Part shown: positions 41,800 through 52,487 of the stretch, piece by piece | How positions within the stretch are numbered: position 1 is the stretch's first letter | Layout: every line of letters starts with the position of its first letter | Assembly: GCA_036583965.1 (NCBI GenBank) | Contig: JAZBQD010000014.1 | Coordinates: forward strand, 42,339,490-42,403,489 | DNA from: Prunella strophiata | Taxonomy: Eukaryota; Chordata; Aves; Passeriformes; Prunellidae | DNA: 64,000 nt | Direction: 5' to 3' | The notes under the pieces: generated by a model | What the model was told of the DNA's origin: nothing | The model's input: the letters and a program-made list of their open reading frames with translations, nothing else | Databases searched by the model: none | Translations under genes and position numbers: made by a program

Positions 41800-41896
41800 A
41801 TGATTCTTGGGTTTGTCCTGTGTAGGGCCAGGACTTGGACTTTGATGATACTTGTGGATCTCTTCCAACTCAGAATATTCTGTGATTCTGTGATTT
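41800..41896 (+). mobile_element. CR1 3' terminus, plus orientation
   Basis: About 100 bases of CR1 3' UTR: GGGCCAGGACTTGGACTTTG, GATACTTGTGGATCTCTTCC, then ATTCTGTGATTCTGTGATT, the diagnostic CR1 terminal repeats. The 5' boundary is unclear. Confidence 0.8.
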
Positions 41897-43396
41897 ATTA
41901 AAACAAATAGAATAAAAAAGGAAACAGAACAGATGTCTATACTGTGACTGACTATACTCTCAAAAAAGATTTTTTTAGGTGTTAGACCATACTTCTATAT
42001 TCCCTTTGGCCAAAAAGAAGTCTGAAATTCCTCACCAGTCTGTGTTAACTCATTCCACTTACTTTTATTTATAGACTATCATGCTGTATTTCTAAACAAT
42101 GAAACTTGCAAGCAAAGACATACTGTATGTAAATAAAAAACTAGTCTCTCAATCCAAGTTTTTAAAACAAGAAAAAAATTAAAAGCTCTATCACTGAAAT
42201 AATGTTCTCTGTGCAGCCAAGTATTTGAGGCCTCTTGACAAAGAAAACATACAATCTACTTACTTGCAGATATATATACAGATAGATAAATATATAGCAG
42301 AATTTCAAAATCAAAAATTCCCTAAAAAGAAATAAGAATGCCAGTACCAAAGACAGAGACTTCAGAACACCACATTATTGGAACAATGAGCTAATCCACT
42401 TAGTTTCTTTTCAGTTAATTGGATTTTTTTTTTTTTTTTTTTTTGCATAATATATAAGCACAAGACAAAGCTGAATTTCAAATTTAAAACAATAACAAAA
42501 ATTTATTGCTGGAAAGCGGGAGAGACAGAGCCCCAAAAAAACTCCCTGAAAAAATTATCAAGCTAACAATTTTTAATTACTTCCAAGTTATGCAGAAGAC
42601 AATGTCCAAAACTAATTTTTCAAGAACAACTGCTGTCAAATCACTGTGATTTCCTTTTAGAGGGAGACATCAAGCCCCTTGGATAGGGCAAACAAAGAAC
42701 TTGCCAGATATTTGATTTTAGTAGGCCTTTTAATGTTGTTTAACCTAAAAGAGATTGAAAAGGAATTAAAAATGGTAAAAGTAAGTAAAAATCTGTTTCA
42801 AAGAGAAAGGGGACAATCTGATACCAGCACTTATGGAGGACAGGGATAAATGAATGGGCTTCTGATGCAGTAGGAAGGATCATAGATAATGAATCAGTAC
42901 TAGCTTTTCAAAAGTTAGACTAGTTTTCAGCTAGAGAAATGGCCTGCTTGAGGAAGGATACTGGAAGGAGAGTCCACCATCAGAGATCTTGAAGAACAGA
43001 CTGAGTGAAGGAGTATCATATACATGACTGACCCTGCATGGGGCAGAGAGGGTGAATGAGCTCTGAATAAATTCTGAAAGTCCACCTTTTTTATGACATT
43101 TGCATATATCTACATTTTTAAAAGCTCAAAATCCAAGAGACCAATAGATGAATAATTTATTACTTAAATAAGCATCTGAAATTGGACAGCAAAAGTATTA
43201 TATCATCATTAGTTCTTCTGTTCCCTGGGTATAGCATATTTCATTGGTTTAACTGATGAGTCCCAACAGTTTCACAGCAGGAAGAAAAATCCACTATGCT
43301 AAAGTTTTTTCACCTCCTCTCTTCCAGAGACAGAATATAGCACTGGCAGCTACAAGACGCCAGAAATATCATTTCAGGCTCATTACACTGAAAAAA

Positions 43397-43443
<47 letters not shown>
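43397..43443 (+). repeat. (TAA)n microsatellite
   Basis: About 15 consecutive TAA units without interruption. Confidence 0.95.
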
Positions 43444-46400
43444 GTCCCTTACTTGTGCCTTCATTGCAATGTTGTGTTAATGGCAAATGGTGTAGGATGG
43501 CACAGAATACTTCCAAGTTAAGAGTTTAAATTCACAGCACAAATAAGCAGTTGCCTCCATCTTCCCTTCTGTCCTCTATTGACAATTCTGCTAGTTTCTG
43601 CTCTCATGGATAGCTACCATTTTGTCCTCCAGTGTCTCATGCTTGACTCATCCCTACTTTCATCAAGCATCACCTCCCCTCCTTTGCTCTACCACATTGT
43701 GATCGAAATCTCTCTGTCAGTTCTGCCATCATCTCTCCCTCTCCCTCACCCTAATACCTCTCTTATTTCTAGTATCACACTCCCTGTTGCTCCCCTCTCC
43801 AAATGACCATACCCTCACCCACACTGCTCTCCCTGCACGTGTCCCAGTTTTTCTCTGGCACATCTGGCTTCTGATCACACTCAGAGCTGTGCCATGAATA
43901 CAGCTTTGCTTGTGCTTCCACACCTTACTGGCATCCCGAGAGAAACATCAGTTGGTGAGAGGATCCGCTTCAGGGAAGTTTCCAGCTCTCACAGATACTG
44001 GGAAACTCTGAAAATGTGGGCAGAGTAAATCTCCCCAAACAAAACACAGGGTACACACAAAGGGCCTCCAAAGCACTGCTAAAACTTGTGTGTCTCCTAC
44101 AGCCTGAGGTTTGCTCATGGTCTTCCAGCAGAACACTCTGGATCTAGCTGGAAATGAAGAAACAGCCCTATTCATACCTACCTAGAAAAGACAACAGGCA
44201 ATAGTGACTGCCTCTACTAGTCCTATCCTTCACCTGCAAAGCATTTATTGGTGTGGTGTCCACCTCAAGCTAAGGATAACCTGTGCCATCCTGTCACTTG
44301 AAGAAGCTGAAGGCTTTAGAACATATTAAAACAGACTAAAGACATTATGTTTTTACCACCGTAAAGCATGAAAACAAAATTCTCAACAAATGTCAAAAAT
44401 CGCAAGATTGGCTTTAGATTTTGAATGTGAGATTCTTCCTTTCAGCAAAACTGGCTGGTGCTGACAACTCATCCACTAATCCAGAAATGTTAACAATTTC
44501 TGTGTCCATTCCCATCAACTTTGTCCCAGCTAATACTTCTTTCCCTGCCATCTTCATCTCAATTCCTAACAACATTTCAGCTATCCCTTCAGGTCAAATC
44601 ATCCTCCAGTACTTGATTTCTGAGAAAAATACTAATGGTTGCATGAATGACCAATAAATTTAGGAAAGTGCCTATATCACAGGGTTTGCTGAGATTAGTA
44701 GAAAATCAGAGTTCATGATCCTCTTTTTCTATACCCCTGTACAAAACCTAAACTCCTTGCTCCCTCTTTCAGCAGGCACAGAACTCACAGAAGGAGAGAC
44801 ATCTCAGGCTCACCTTTGGCAGATCTGACTAGTTGCTCATCCGTTGACAGACTGCTTCTGGGAGCAGACATCCAAATGGACAGGACTGTCCTTCAGCCCT
44901 GACTGGACTGGAAATCCCTGCAGGCTGGAACTTCATGTACACACAGGAAAACTAAAGACATATTTGCCAGAACTGACAGGAGGAAAGTCACAGATGTCTG
45001 TCACCATCTCCCCCTCCCATCATAAACATTGCACAGAACACATCCATCTCAAAAGGTGAGTGAGAGAGGGCCAGAGCCACTTGTCTGTTACTACTTATCT
45101 TGAAGTTGTGTGAATAGCCATAAAGGTCAGTGCTGGGATGGATGTGAGACAGACAATCAGAGGATAAAACGAAAGTACAAACAGCACATCAGAGGTGATG
45201 AGTGTTTCTCTTTGCATTCCTCTCTCACACAGATATTTCTCTTCAGCTTGCCTGGCTCTGCAACACGATCTCTGCAGCATGAGTGGGTGACAGCAACACC
45301 TTGGCGACTTGGAGGAGAAACAGTGAATTCCAACCTCTCTCTGCACCTGAGAGCCCCAAGTGACTTAGTAAACGTTTTAATTAAAATATTCAACAGTAAC
45401 AAGGGGTAACGTACAGTTGTTGTGTATAGTAGGCCATCCTTGCAACAAAACCTGACCCCTGTGATTGGCTAGGCAAGCACACTGCTGGTTTGCTGCTGTG
45501 GTTCTCCCTCCCTAATTGCTTCAGTGTCTAGTTCCAGGGTCATTCAAGATCTCAGTGTAGTCAAAACACAGCACTTGTGCTTAGAACAAAGCTTTCTTTG
45601 ATGCCAATTCTCCTAACACCTTATTCCTTTATTTATATAATCCCATTGAAGAATTTGAGGAATTTATTAACCTTAATCACTTTAAAGTCACTTACCTTAA
45701 ACATTTAATCTCCATTCCTAAATCTATGTTTTCCAAACTATGGGAATAATCTTACTTATTACATTTCCCTGCAGCCTTCCAATGAACACAGTCTTTTCCT
45801 TCCTTCCTGTCACTCTTACATTCTGTCCCACAGTCTGCTCTTACTTAATTCAAGTTCTTTTGAGATGATCCTAAATTAATACTCTCTAAGTAATCATGGC
45901 AACTAATAAGGTATCATAACTCTTGATAAACTGACGCTGACACATTTTACTCTAGTCAGGTCATTACTTCATTCTGAACGCAAGGAGACACTAAACCAAG
46001 CCTGCGTATTTGGGGGAGCTGCTTCCCCTTCCTGTGGTTTGTTGCTACAGCAGGTGCGCTGCCCTGGGGGTTCAGCTGAGGGCTCTCTTCCCAGGTCTCC
46101 GCTGCGTGGAGGAGCCTCCGGCAGCCGCAGAGCCTGGCGGTGCTGTGGTGCAGATGTAACGGGGGCCAGCGCACAGAAGCGGCAGCTGCACTGAGCTGTT
46201 TCCCTGTCTGCCATAACCAGGACGTGCGCCACCACGGCAAGCTGCTGTTAAAACAGCTGGCTACGGCAGTGTGCAAGGATGAGACGTCACTGTGTCTGTG
46301 CGGCCACAGGCCGCAGCCAGCACGGGCCGCTGCCGACTGCCGCCGCGCCTTGGGGCCCCGCAGGAACTGCTTCCTCTCCCTGCAGGGCCCGACCCACGCC

Positions 46401-46540
46401 GCCCCGTCACACGCTCTTGTGGTCACAGGGATTCCTCCAGTGTGCCTAACTGTATTCAAGTGCTACCATTACTACCAGTAATAAAATAAATTAAATAAAA
46501 ACAAGGTTTGGCACTCGGGGCGCCCCGCGTCGCGGACAGA

Positions 46541-46548
46541 TGACGTAA
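46541..46548 (+). promoter_or_regulatory. CRE/ATF-like site TGACGTAA
   Basis: TGACGTAA matches a variant cAMP-response/ATF element at the upstream edge of the promoter core. A second related GACGTCAC lies at about 46282-46289. Confidence 0.4.
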
Positions 46549-46658
46549 CCAGCCGCGCACCCATGCCTCGGCCGTGCGCAGGCCGCCGTGCCGCCACCAG
46601 AGGGCGCCCCCGCCCGCCGCGCGCGGCCCCGCCCCGCCTGGGCCCCGCCCCCCGCCCC

Positions 46659-46663
46659 ATTGG
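46659..46663 (-). promoter_or_regulatory. Inverted CCAAT box flanked by GC boxes
   Basis: ATTGG (CCAAT on the minus strand) sits between CCCCGCCCC and GGGGCGGGG motifs, a standard NF-Y/SP1 arrangement in CpG-island promoters. An orientation call from this alone is not possible. Confidence 0.5.
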
Positions 46664-46690
46664 CGCCCGCCCGGGGCGGGGCCGCGCGGT

Positions 46691-46696
46691 CACGTG
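46691..46696. promoter_or_regulatory. E-box CACGTG (USF/MYC/TFE type)
   Basis: GGTCACGTGCC contains a palindromic CACGTG preceded by GT, as in USF and TFE-family sites. It is about 50 bases upstream of the ZNF143-like motif. Confidence 0.45.
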
Positions 46697-46739
46697 CCCT
46701 CCCTCTCCCGCCCTCCCCGCCGGGCGGTGCTGGAGGACC

Positions 46740-46756
46740 TATCCCATAATGCTCCC
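46740..46756 (+). promoter_or_regulatory. ZNF143/STAF-like motif around CCCATAATGC
   Basis: TATCCCATAATGCTCCC carries the CCCATAATGC core of the ZNF143 binding site found near many housekeeping and bidirectional promoters. The 3' half (expected CATTGCG-like) is poorly matched. Confidence 0.4.
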
Positions 46757-46759
46757 GGG

Positions 46760-47014
46760 GGGCGGCGCGGGGCGGGCCGGAGCCGCCTCTCTCTGCCGCC
46801 AGGGCGCCGCCTGTGCCGGAGCGGAGCAGCGCCCCCGCCCGGGCCCCGCCGGCGCTGCCGCCGCGCTCCCCGGCCACGCGCGGACATGTGGCGGCGCGGC
46901 GGGCGCTGAGCGCGCGGGGCCCCCGCGAGCCCGGCAGCCCCGAGGCGGCGCGGGCACCCGGACTCGCCTCTCGCTGCGGGGCACGGACCGCGCCCGGGAG
47001 CGTCGCGGCGCCAG
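46760..47014 (+). other. SCAF11: Probable untranslated first exon of downstream gene (SCAF11 by synteny)
   Basis: The sequence ends GGCGCCAG followed by GTGAGC, a strong splice donor right after the promoter motifs. The transcription start is placed only roughly, just after the ZNF143-like core. An upstream ORF of 7 codons (ATG at 46886, TGA ending at 46909) lies inside. The gene name rests on the known vertebrate order in which SCAF11 (an SR-related, RING-containing splicing factor) lies downstream of SLC38A1 on the same strand. No SCAF11 coding exon is seen in the window. Confidence 0.45.
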
Positions 47015-50000
47015 GTGAGCACCGCCGGTGGGTGCCCGCCGCCTCCCTCGGGAATTTCCGCGCGGCGAGGGGAAGTGCTCGGGGCCGCGGGCCGGGGCCG
47101 GGCGCTGGCGGGCCGGGAGGGGAGGGCGGGGCGGGAGGCGTTGCACTCCCGCTTCGGCCGGGGCCTTCGCCCCCGCGCGGAGCCCGCCGGGCCGGGGCGC
47201 TCCCGCCGCTCCGTCGGGCTGGGGCGGAGTTTGCTGCCGGCTCCGGCCGCGTTTTCCCCCCTTCCCTCCCCCCCACCCCTCCTCGCCGCCCGCGTCGTGG
47301 CGCCGGCCGGGAGCCCGGCCCGGCCCGGGGCTGCGCTCGGTCGCCGCGGCGAGACGCGGGTCCGGCTCCCGAGCCCGCCGGGGCAAGAGGGGAAACAAAG
47401 CGGGGCGGCCGGGGCCATCCGCCGGCCCCCTCCGTGCCCAAAGCGTCTGAGAAGCGCACCGGGAGGAGCAGCAGCCCTGCCCGCTGACCCGTGAGCGGGC
47501 TGAACAAAGATCCGGCCCGCGGAGCACCGCCGTCCCTCTGCTCCCCGTGGGCTGGGCGCTCGACCGGGCGCCTGGAGCTGTGAGCACCGGCGGCTTTTGC
47601 TGGAGGAGCGGCTCCTGGGACCTTGGAGTTGTGGAGGAAGTTGCACGGAGAGGCTCAGCTCAAAGCCCAGCTCTGCTTTTGTGCTGCTGTGGGATCGCGA
47701 CTTAGGCATCAGCAAAGTTGTGCAGGGGGAGCGCTGGAGCCTGGAAGCAATTTACCGAGCCAGTGAGATAATCTCCAGTTCTTGAGTTTTATAGTACATG
47801 ATGTCCTAGTTTCTTTTTTTTTTCCCCTTTGGTGAGTATTAAAGAATATTATTAGCCTGAGCCCAAAATGTAACTCATCTTTGGCCGTCCATCTCCACGT
47901 TTATAACTTCAAAACAAAGCAGTATTGTTAGAACTAAAATTTGTCCCCGCCCTCTCACGATGTTTTGCTCTTAGACTACTAATTAATTTTAAATTCTTAG
48001 GGAGAATGAGATAATAGAGAGAAAGGCTGGGTAGTTACCGTGTGTTTAGTATCAGTAACTAGGTGCTGTTGGCAAAGAGTCATTTATTTAAAATGTCAGG
48101 AGACAGTTAAGGCTATGCCCATCTAAGTAATTATTATATGATGGATTGGAATGTCTGTGATTATTGAACAGCTATTTTAAGTTTGGAATTTTATAGCTTT
48201 GGTAACCTTAAAGGGAAATCTAGCTAACAGAGTGTCCAGTGTAAGTTTGTAGATCACTGATGTGTTGGGAGCTTTTGATTTTTCTTTGCAGTGAATCATA
48301 GTTTTAAGTATAATCTGACTTAAATTTTACTATGTAGGTATTCAGACTCTTACACATGGGAGAGTCATTTTGTCATGATTTAATTTCCTATTAGCAGAAA
48401 TAAGTAGCAGACTTCTTAAATGAAATGAGAGAGTAACAAAAAATTTGCTGTTATTTGGTTGATTATATGTGATAACCCACGTCTCTTCTTTTTTAACTGT
48501 ATTTAAAGAAGAGCTGTATTTAGAAACTCTCAGTATTGAAAGAAAATGGATAGCATCCTCTTCAGTGGCATGGAAAATACTTGGAAATGATTCCAAGTAC
48601 TTTTTCAAGTGTTTCCTTTATCATTTCTAGGAATACAGTGTTTGATTTTGTGATTTCCTGAAATAAGATGAGACATACTGGAGGTGGGGAGGCTGTTTAG
48701 GCTTTTAGTCACTATATGATATCTTTTTAAGCTTTCTTTTCAGCAGTTTACATTTGCTGATGTGTCAACTTCCAGAGTGACAAATTACAGAAATAAAAAA
48801 TATATCTTTTTTTTTTTTCATGTTTCACTGACCTTAAAGTCTGCTTTGGAACTGAGCAGACCAGGCAACAACTTTGTGTCTGTGTGAGGAAATCTCTGTC
48901 TTCCAAATGGTCATGGAAGAGAATGTTTTTTCTGACCTTCTTGAATAGCAGTAATCCTGGGTTGACTAGTTTTTACCTCATATTCAGAGTGCCTTTGGAA
49001 ACAACTTTCCAAAGTTGCATGGTATATGGTGAGTGTTTTGGCCATGATTTTATGGTTCTCCATCACATGTGAAAGTTGAGTTTGTTGTGTATGTAAAGAT
49101 TGTTGAGTTTGACCCAATGGGCAGTTGTAAGTTTATCTTATTCTCCAGTTAATCAGCTATTGCCTTGGAAACATCTAGATGATAAAGAGTTTCTCTGTGC
49201 TCTCAACTGGCTGTAGTTTGATGCAGTTGTTGCATGGCTTCTAGCCCCTGCTTTTATAAAACTTGCAGACGGTTCTGCTCATTGTACAGGATTGTTCTTC
49301 TCAGATTACATATGTCTGTCTGTTGGTTTTTGGTTTTGTCCTGTTACAGGGTTTCTTTGCAGAGTCTTCTCAGTCTTCTGCTGTCCTGAGTACTTAAAAA
49401 AACCAGTGCAAAAACTTTAAATGACTTAAGTTGGCTTTATATAGTAATTAAAGGGTAATTTGTCTTTCAAATAATGATGTATTTAAACATACTTTATATT
49501 AATAGGGATGAAAAAAACACTGCTGGTAAAAGTTTGAAGGGCTGACTTGCCATACCTACAGCAAAATTCTTGAAGCCTGGCTTTCAGCTTTGAAGTCAGC
49601 CCACTGTTCAGTGTTCAGGTTTTCTTTGCCAACAGTCTAACGTGAGGGACAAAAATTGTCTTTCCAGTTAATACCTATAAAAAACATACAGAACAATTTC
49701 TCATGATTGCTTGACAGCACTGAATAGTCAGTTTAGCCTTGTTATCAATATTTCTGAATGAATTTTTAAATGGTTATGGTTAATCTGCTAAACCCTTTAA
49801 GGCTGTAGTAGACTTTAAAAATCTTGACATTGTCCAGTTTTTCTGCCTTTTATTTTAATTACAGGTTGGAGATGTTAAGCATCCTCTGTACTCATCAGTG
49901 CCAGAGATCTCTAAGTGCACATGCTTTTGAGTGCTTCAAAACAAGGTCTAGTTCATCACTTTTCAGCAGTGTAGACACATTTTGTTTCATCTGTACACAG

Positions 50001-50452
50001 TAGTCCACCTTGCCCTGAAAGGCAGTGAGCTTGATTGTAGAGGTCTGTGTGCAGTGATATTGTATCTTCCCCTGTTTAATCTCTTTTCACCCAGCTGGTG
50101 AGGATAAGGACACAATTTGCAAGAAAGTTGCTTAATTTTGATACACTGAACCAATTGATTCTCTTGTGTAGCAATCATGAAGTAGTAAAGGGAGGGCTCT
50201 ACTGGAATATAGCAGGTGAATGTGCCTCTACCTTTCTGTTTACTAAAGCTGCAGCTTTGCTGTCTCAAGCAGCTCTCTTTGAGAGGTTTGTCACCTCTGC
50301 ATCTCGCTCTGGTGAAGCACCAAAGGCATGGTGAGGGTGATGCCTAGGAAGGGCTCTCAAAGATTGAATGCACATAATCTGTAAGTGCCCCACACCACAT
50401 CCAACAAGTAGTTTTTCTCTGTTGGGAGCTTTAAAAAAACTAACCAACCAGC

Positions 50453-51944
50453 TGTGTTGGTTTAATGCAGCCTGGCTTTTAGTGGCGGCAGAGGAAGCCA
50501 CGGAGGCTTCTTCTGAGAGACAAGCTCCTTGAAACTTCTACTGTGTCCAGCAGAGCTAATCCCTAAAGGCTCTGATGATGGACATATTGGCTGGCCCAGT
50601 TAGAGAAGTTGGTAATGCCTCTGTAATGATATGTTTAAGAAAAGGAAAAGCCATTGCGAGGCAGCTGCTGGGGGCCATGCTGGCACCACAAGTGGCCATG
50701 CGGCCGGGATCATGCAGCTGGGGTGAGCACCCATGCAGCCAGGGCTATCTTGTCATGAACTGTGCTTGCTTGGCTGCTTTTAACCAGCCATGCTGCAGGC
50801 AGAAGGGACAGGGGCCACCAGCAGCAGCTTCTCCTTTTTGGCGTCCCACATGAAAAGAGGTGCTGAATGGAGCCAGTGGCTGGTGCTGCCCGTGCAGTGC
50901 TGGAGGGGACCACATGGCCGACAGCGAGGGGCACGATGAGCAGTTCCCTGATGCAGAGCCCAGATGGGATCAACCTTTCAGCTCTACCCTGTAAGAACTT
51001 TTCAATTGATAGAACTTGAGAGCAAACGAACCAACAAATAACAATTCTCTCCCTAGTCAGAGAAAAGGAAAAGGTGAAGACACGTGAGGAGAGCACAATG
51101 GAGACACTAAGGTCCATGAAAGGAGGGAGTGGGAGGAGGAGGTGCTCCAGACATCGGAGCTGAGATTTTTCTGCAAGCTGTGGTGAGGACTATAATACAA
51201 CCAACTGTTTCTCTGTAATTCATTAAGTGCATGGGGGAATGTAGAGGTCCACTTGCAGCCCATGGGTAAAGATGCTCATGCTGGAGCAAGTAGATGCTGA
51301 AAAGCTGTAATCTAGTGGGAAACTTGAACAGAGAGAGAAGACCCTTGCTTCCAGAGATAGAGAAAGGACCCTTGCTTCCAAAGTAGAGCATCTCAGCCTC
51401 AAAAGACTACCCCCATGAACTAATGACCCACGAAAAACAGTTGTGGGAAAACTACTTGCCTGTGGGGGGGAACTCACATTGCAGCAGGTCGGGCAGGACT
51501 GCTACTCATGAAAGTTAAAACCATGCTAGAAAAGTTCACAGAGAACTGTCTCCTGTGAGGAGGACCCCATGGCACAGGCAGAAAAAAACCAAACTCCTTT
51601 ACCTAATCAAACTGAAGATTTTTTTTAAAAAATAACAAACTGACTAAATACTCCCATGTTTTGTCTCTGTGCTATTGGTGGGAAGGAAGGAGGGGCTGGA
51701 GGGAGGAAAAAGATGTTCTAGAGGTTTATCTTAGTTCTCATTATCCTCTTTTAATTCTGTTAATAAGTTTTCTTTATACTGTTTAAGCCTATTTTGCCCT
51801 TTAGTGTTTTCTTCCTAATCCTTATCTCAACCCATGAGCTCTTCAGTTTTTCTTTCCCCTTCCTCTTCTCAACTATAGCAGAAGAGAATGAGTGTATAGT
51901 TTTTTGTGGGTGCTTGGCATTTAGCCAGTGTCAAATCATGACAC
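50453..51944 (+). mobile_element. Solo LTR of an avian ERVL-type endogenous retrovirus
   Basis: The block begins TGTGTTGGTTTAATGCAGCC and ends CAAATCATGACA. Inside are landmarks of a long avian LTR class: a start block rich in GGCTTCTTCTGAGAGACAAG, a TATTTAAGAAAAGG-like promoter segment read here as TGTTTAAGAAAAGG, GGAGGAGGTGCTCCAGAC, repeated GCAGCCCATG-type units, TTCTCATTATCCTCTTTTAA, then AACCCATGAGCTCTTC and the terminal tail. No gag, pol or env frames are present, so it is a solo LTR, decayed by substitutions. A clear target-site duplication is not visible. It is in the same orientation as the host gene. Confidence 0.8.
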
Positions 51945-52463
51945 TAAAAAACAAAATAGAAAAGAGGAAGGTGCCTCTTCTTGAAAGACTTAACTTTCCT
52001 ATGTCCTTTTATTGCACTGCATCAAATTTCCTGAAGACTTGCAGTTGGAGAAACAAATGCAATATAACTAAATGTGGAAGTTGTCACTTCTAAACTTGGG
52101 AAATTCTTAACTGACTTCACTAAGGACAATCAAAATACTGCATTTCATTTATTCAGGAAACAAATACATACACATCTGTGTAGGCATTGTACATCTATGT
52201 CTTATATTTGAGTATGTTGTGCTAAGTTGAGTATTTTCACCTGTTGATTTTTTATTAGCAAGTTATGCTGTCACACAAATTTATTTTGATGAAACAGTAG
52301 TATTTTTCTTTCTTTTTTTTCCTCTGTGAGAACACAGAATTGGAATTTGAACTCAAAAATACACTATCATAGCAAAAATTTAAAAGTAACATTTTAATTT
52401 TATGGTGCTATGATTGGTGGTATTTCTTGCTAGCTTTCTAAGATTTTCAGATTTTGCATGTGC

Positions 52464-52487
52464 ATATATATATGTGTGTGTGTGTAT
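52464..52487 (+). repeat. (AT)n(TG)n microsatellite
   Basis: CATATATATATGTGTGTGTG followed by TATA; a short compound dinucleotide repeat. Confidence 0.85.

Larger units (their letters stand above)
22561..46060. other. Gene-poor interval between SLC38A1 and the CpG island
   Basis: No protein-coding gene was recognised on either strand; all frames are short, overlapping and unlike known families. It holds simple repeats, homopolymers, two CR1 pieces and a possible LTR tail. Sampled lines show C exceeding G on the + strand (for example 20 C to 5 G in 45781-45840 and 15 C to 1 G in 45661-45720). This is opposite to both flanks. Confidence 0.6.
46060..47600. promoter_or_regulatory. CpG island promoter, probable SCAF11 promoter and possibly bidirectional
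   Basis: GC-rich, CpG-dense block with a core at about 46,500-47,510 inside AT-rich flanks. The core has clustered GC boxes on both strands (46,616-46,690), an inverted CCAAT box, CACGTG, a CRE-like site and a ZNF143-like core. There is no TATA box at the likely start region. The long GC-rich frames on the minus strand (over 330 codons) are Ala/Arg/Pro/Gly-rich consequences of base composition. Identity as the SCAF11 promoter is inferred from conserved synteny, not from coding sequence. Confidence 0.75.

Noticed and set aside
46563..47494. Plus-strand open frames of 110-224 codons in the CpG island
   Set aside because: Same base-composition effect; they cross the strong donor at 47015 and are mutually overlapping.
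46491..47715. Very long minus-strand open frames (338, 341 and 282 codons) over the CpG island
   Set aside because: They overlap in different frames, consist of Ala/Arg/Pro/Gly runs and have no domain; stop codons are simply rare at this GC content.
47597..47785. Open frame of 62 codons just after the CpG island as an alternative first coding exon
   Set aside because: No family resemblance, no clear donor after it, and it lies downstream of a better donor at 47015; it is probably intron or 5' UTR sequence.
50575..51477. Open frames of 68-135 codons at 50.6-51.5 kb
   Set aside because: Located within the LTR, which does not encode protein; no retroviral gene is present.
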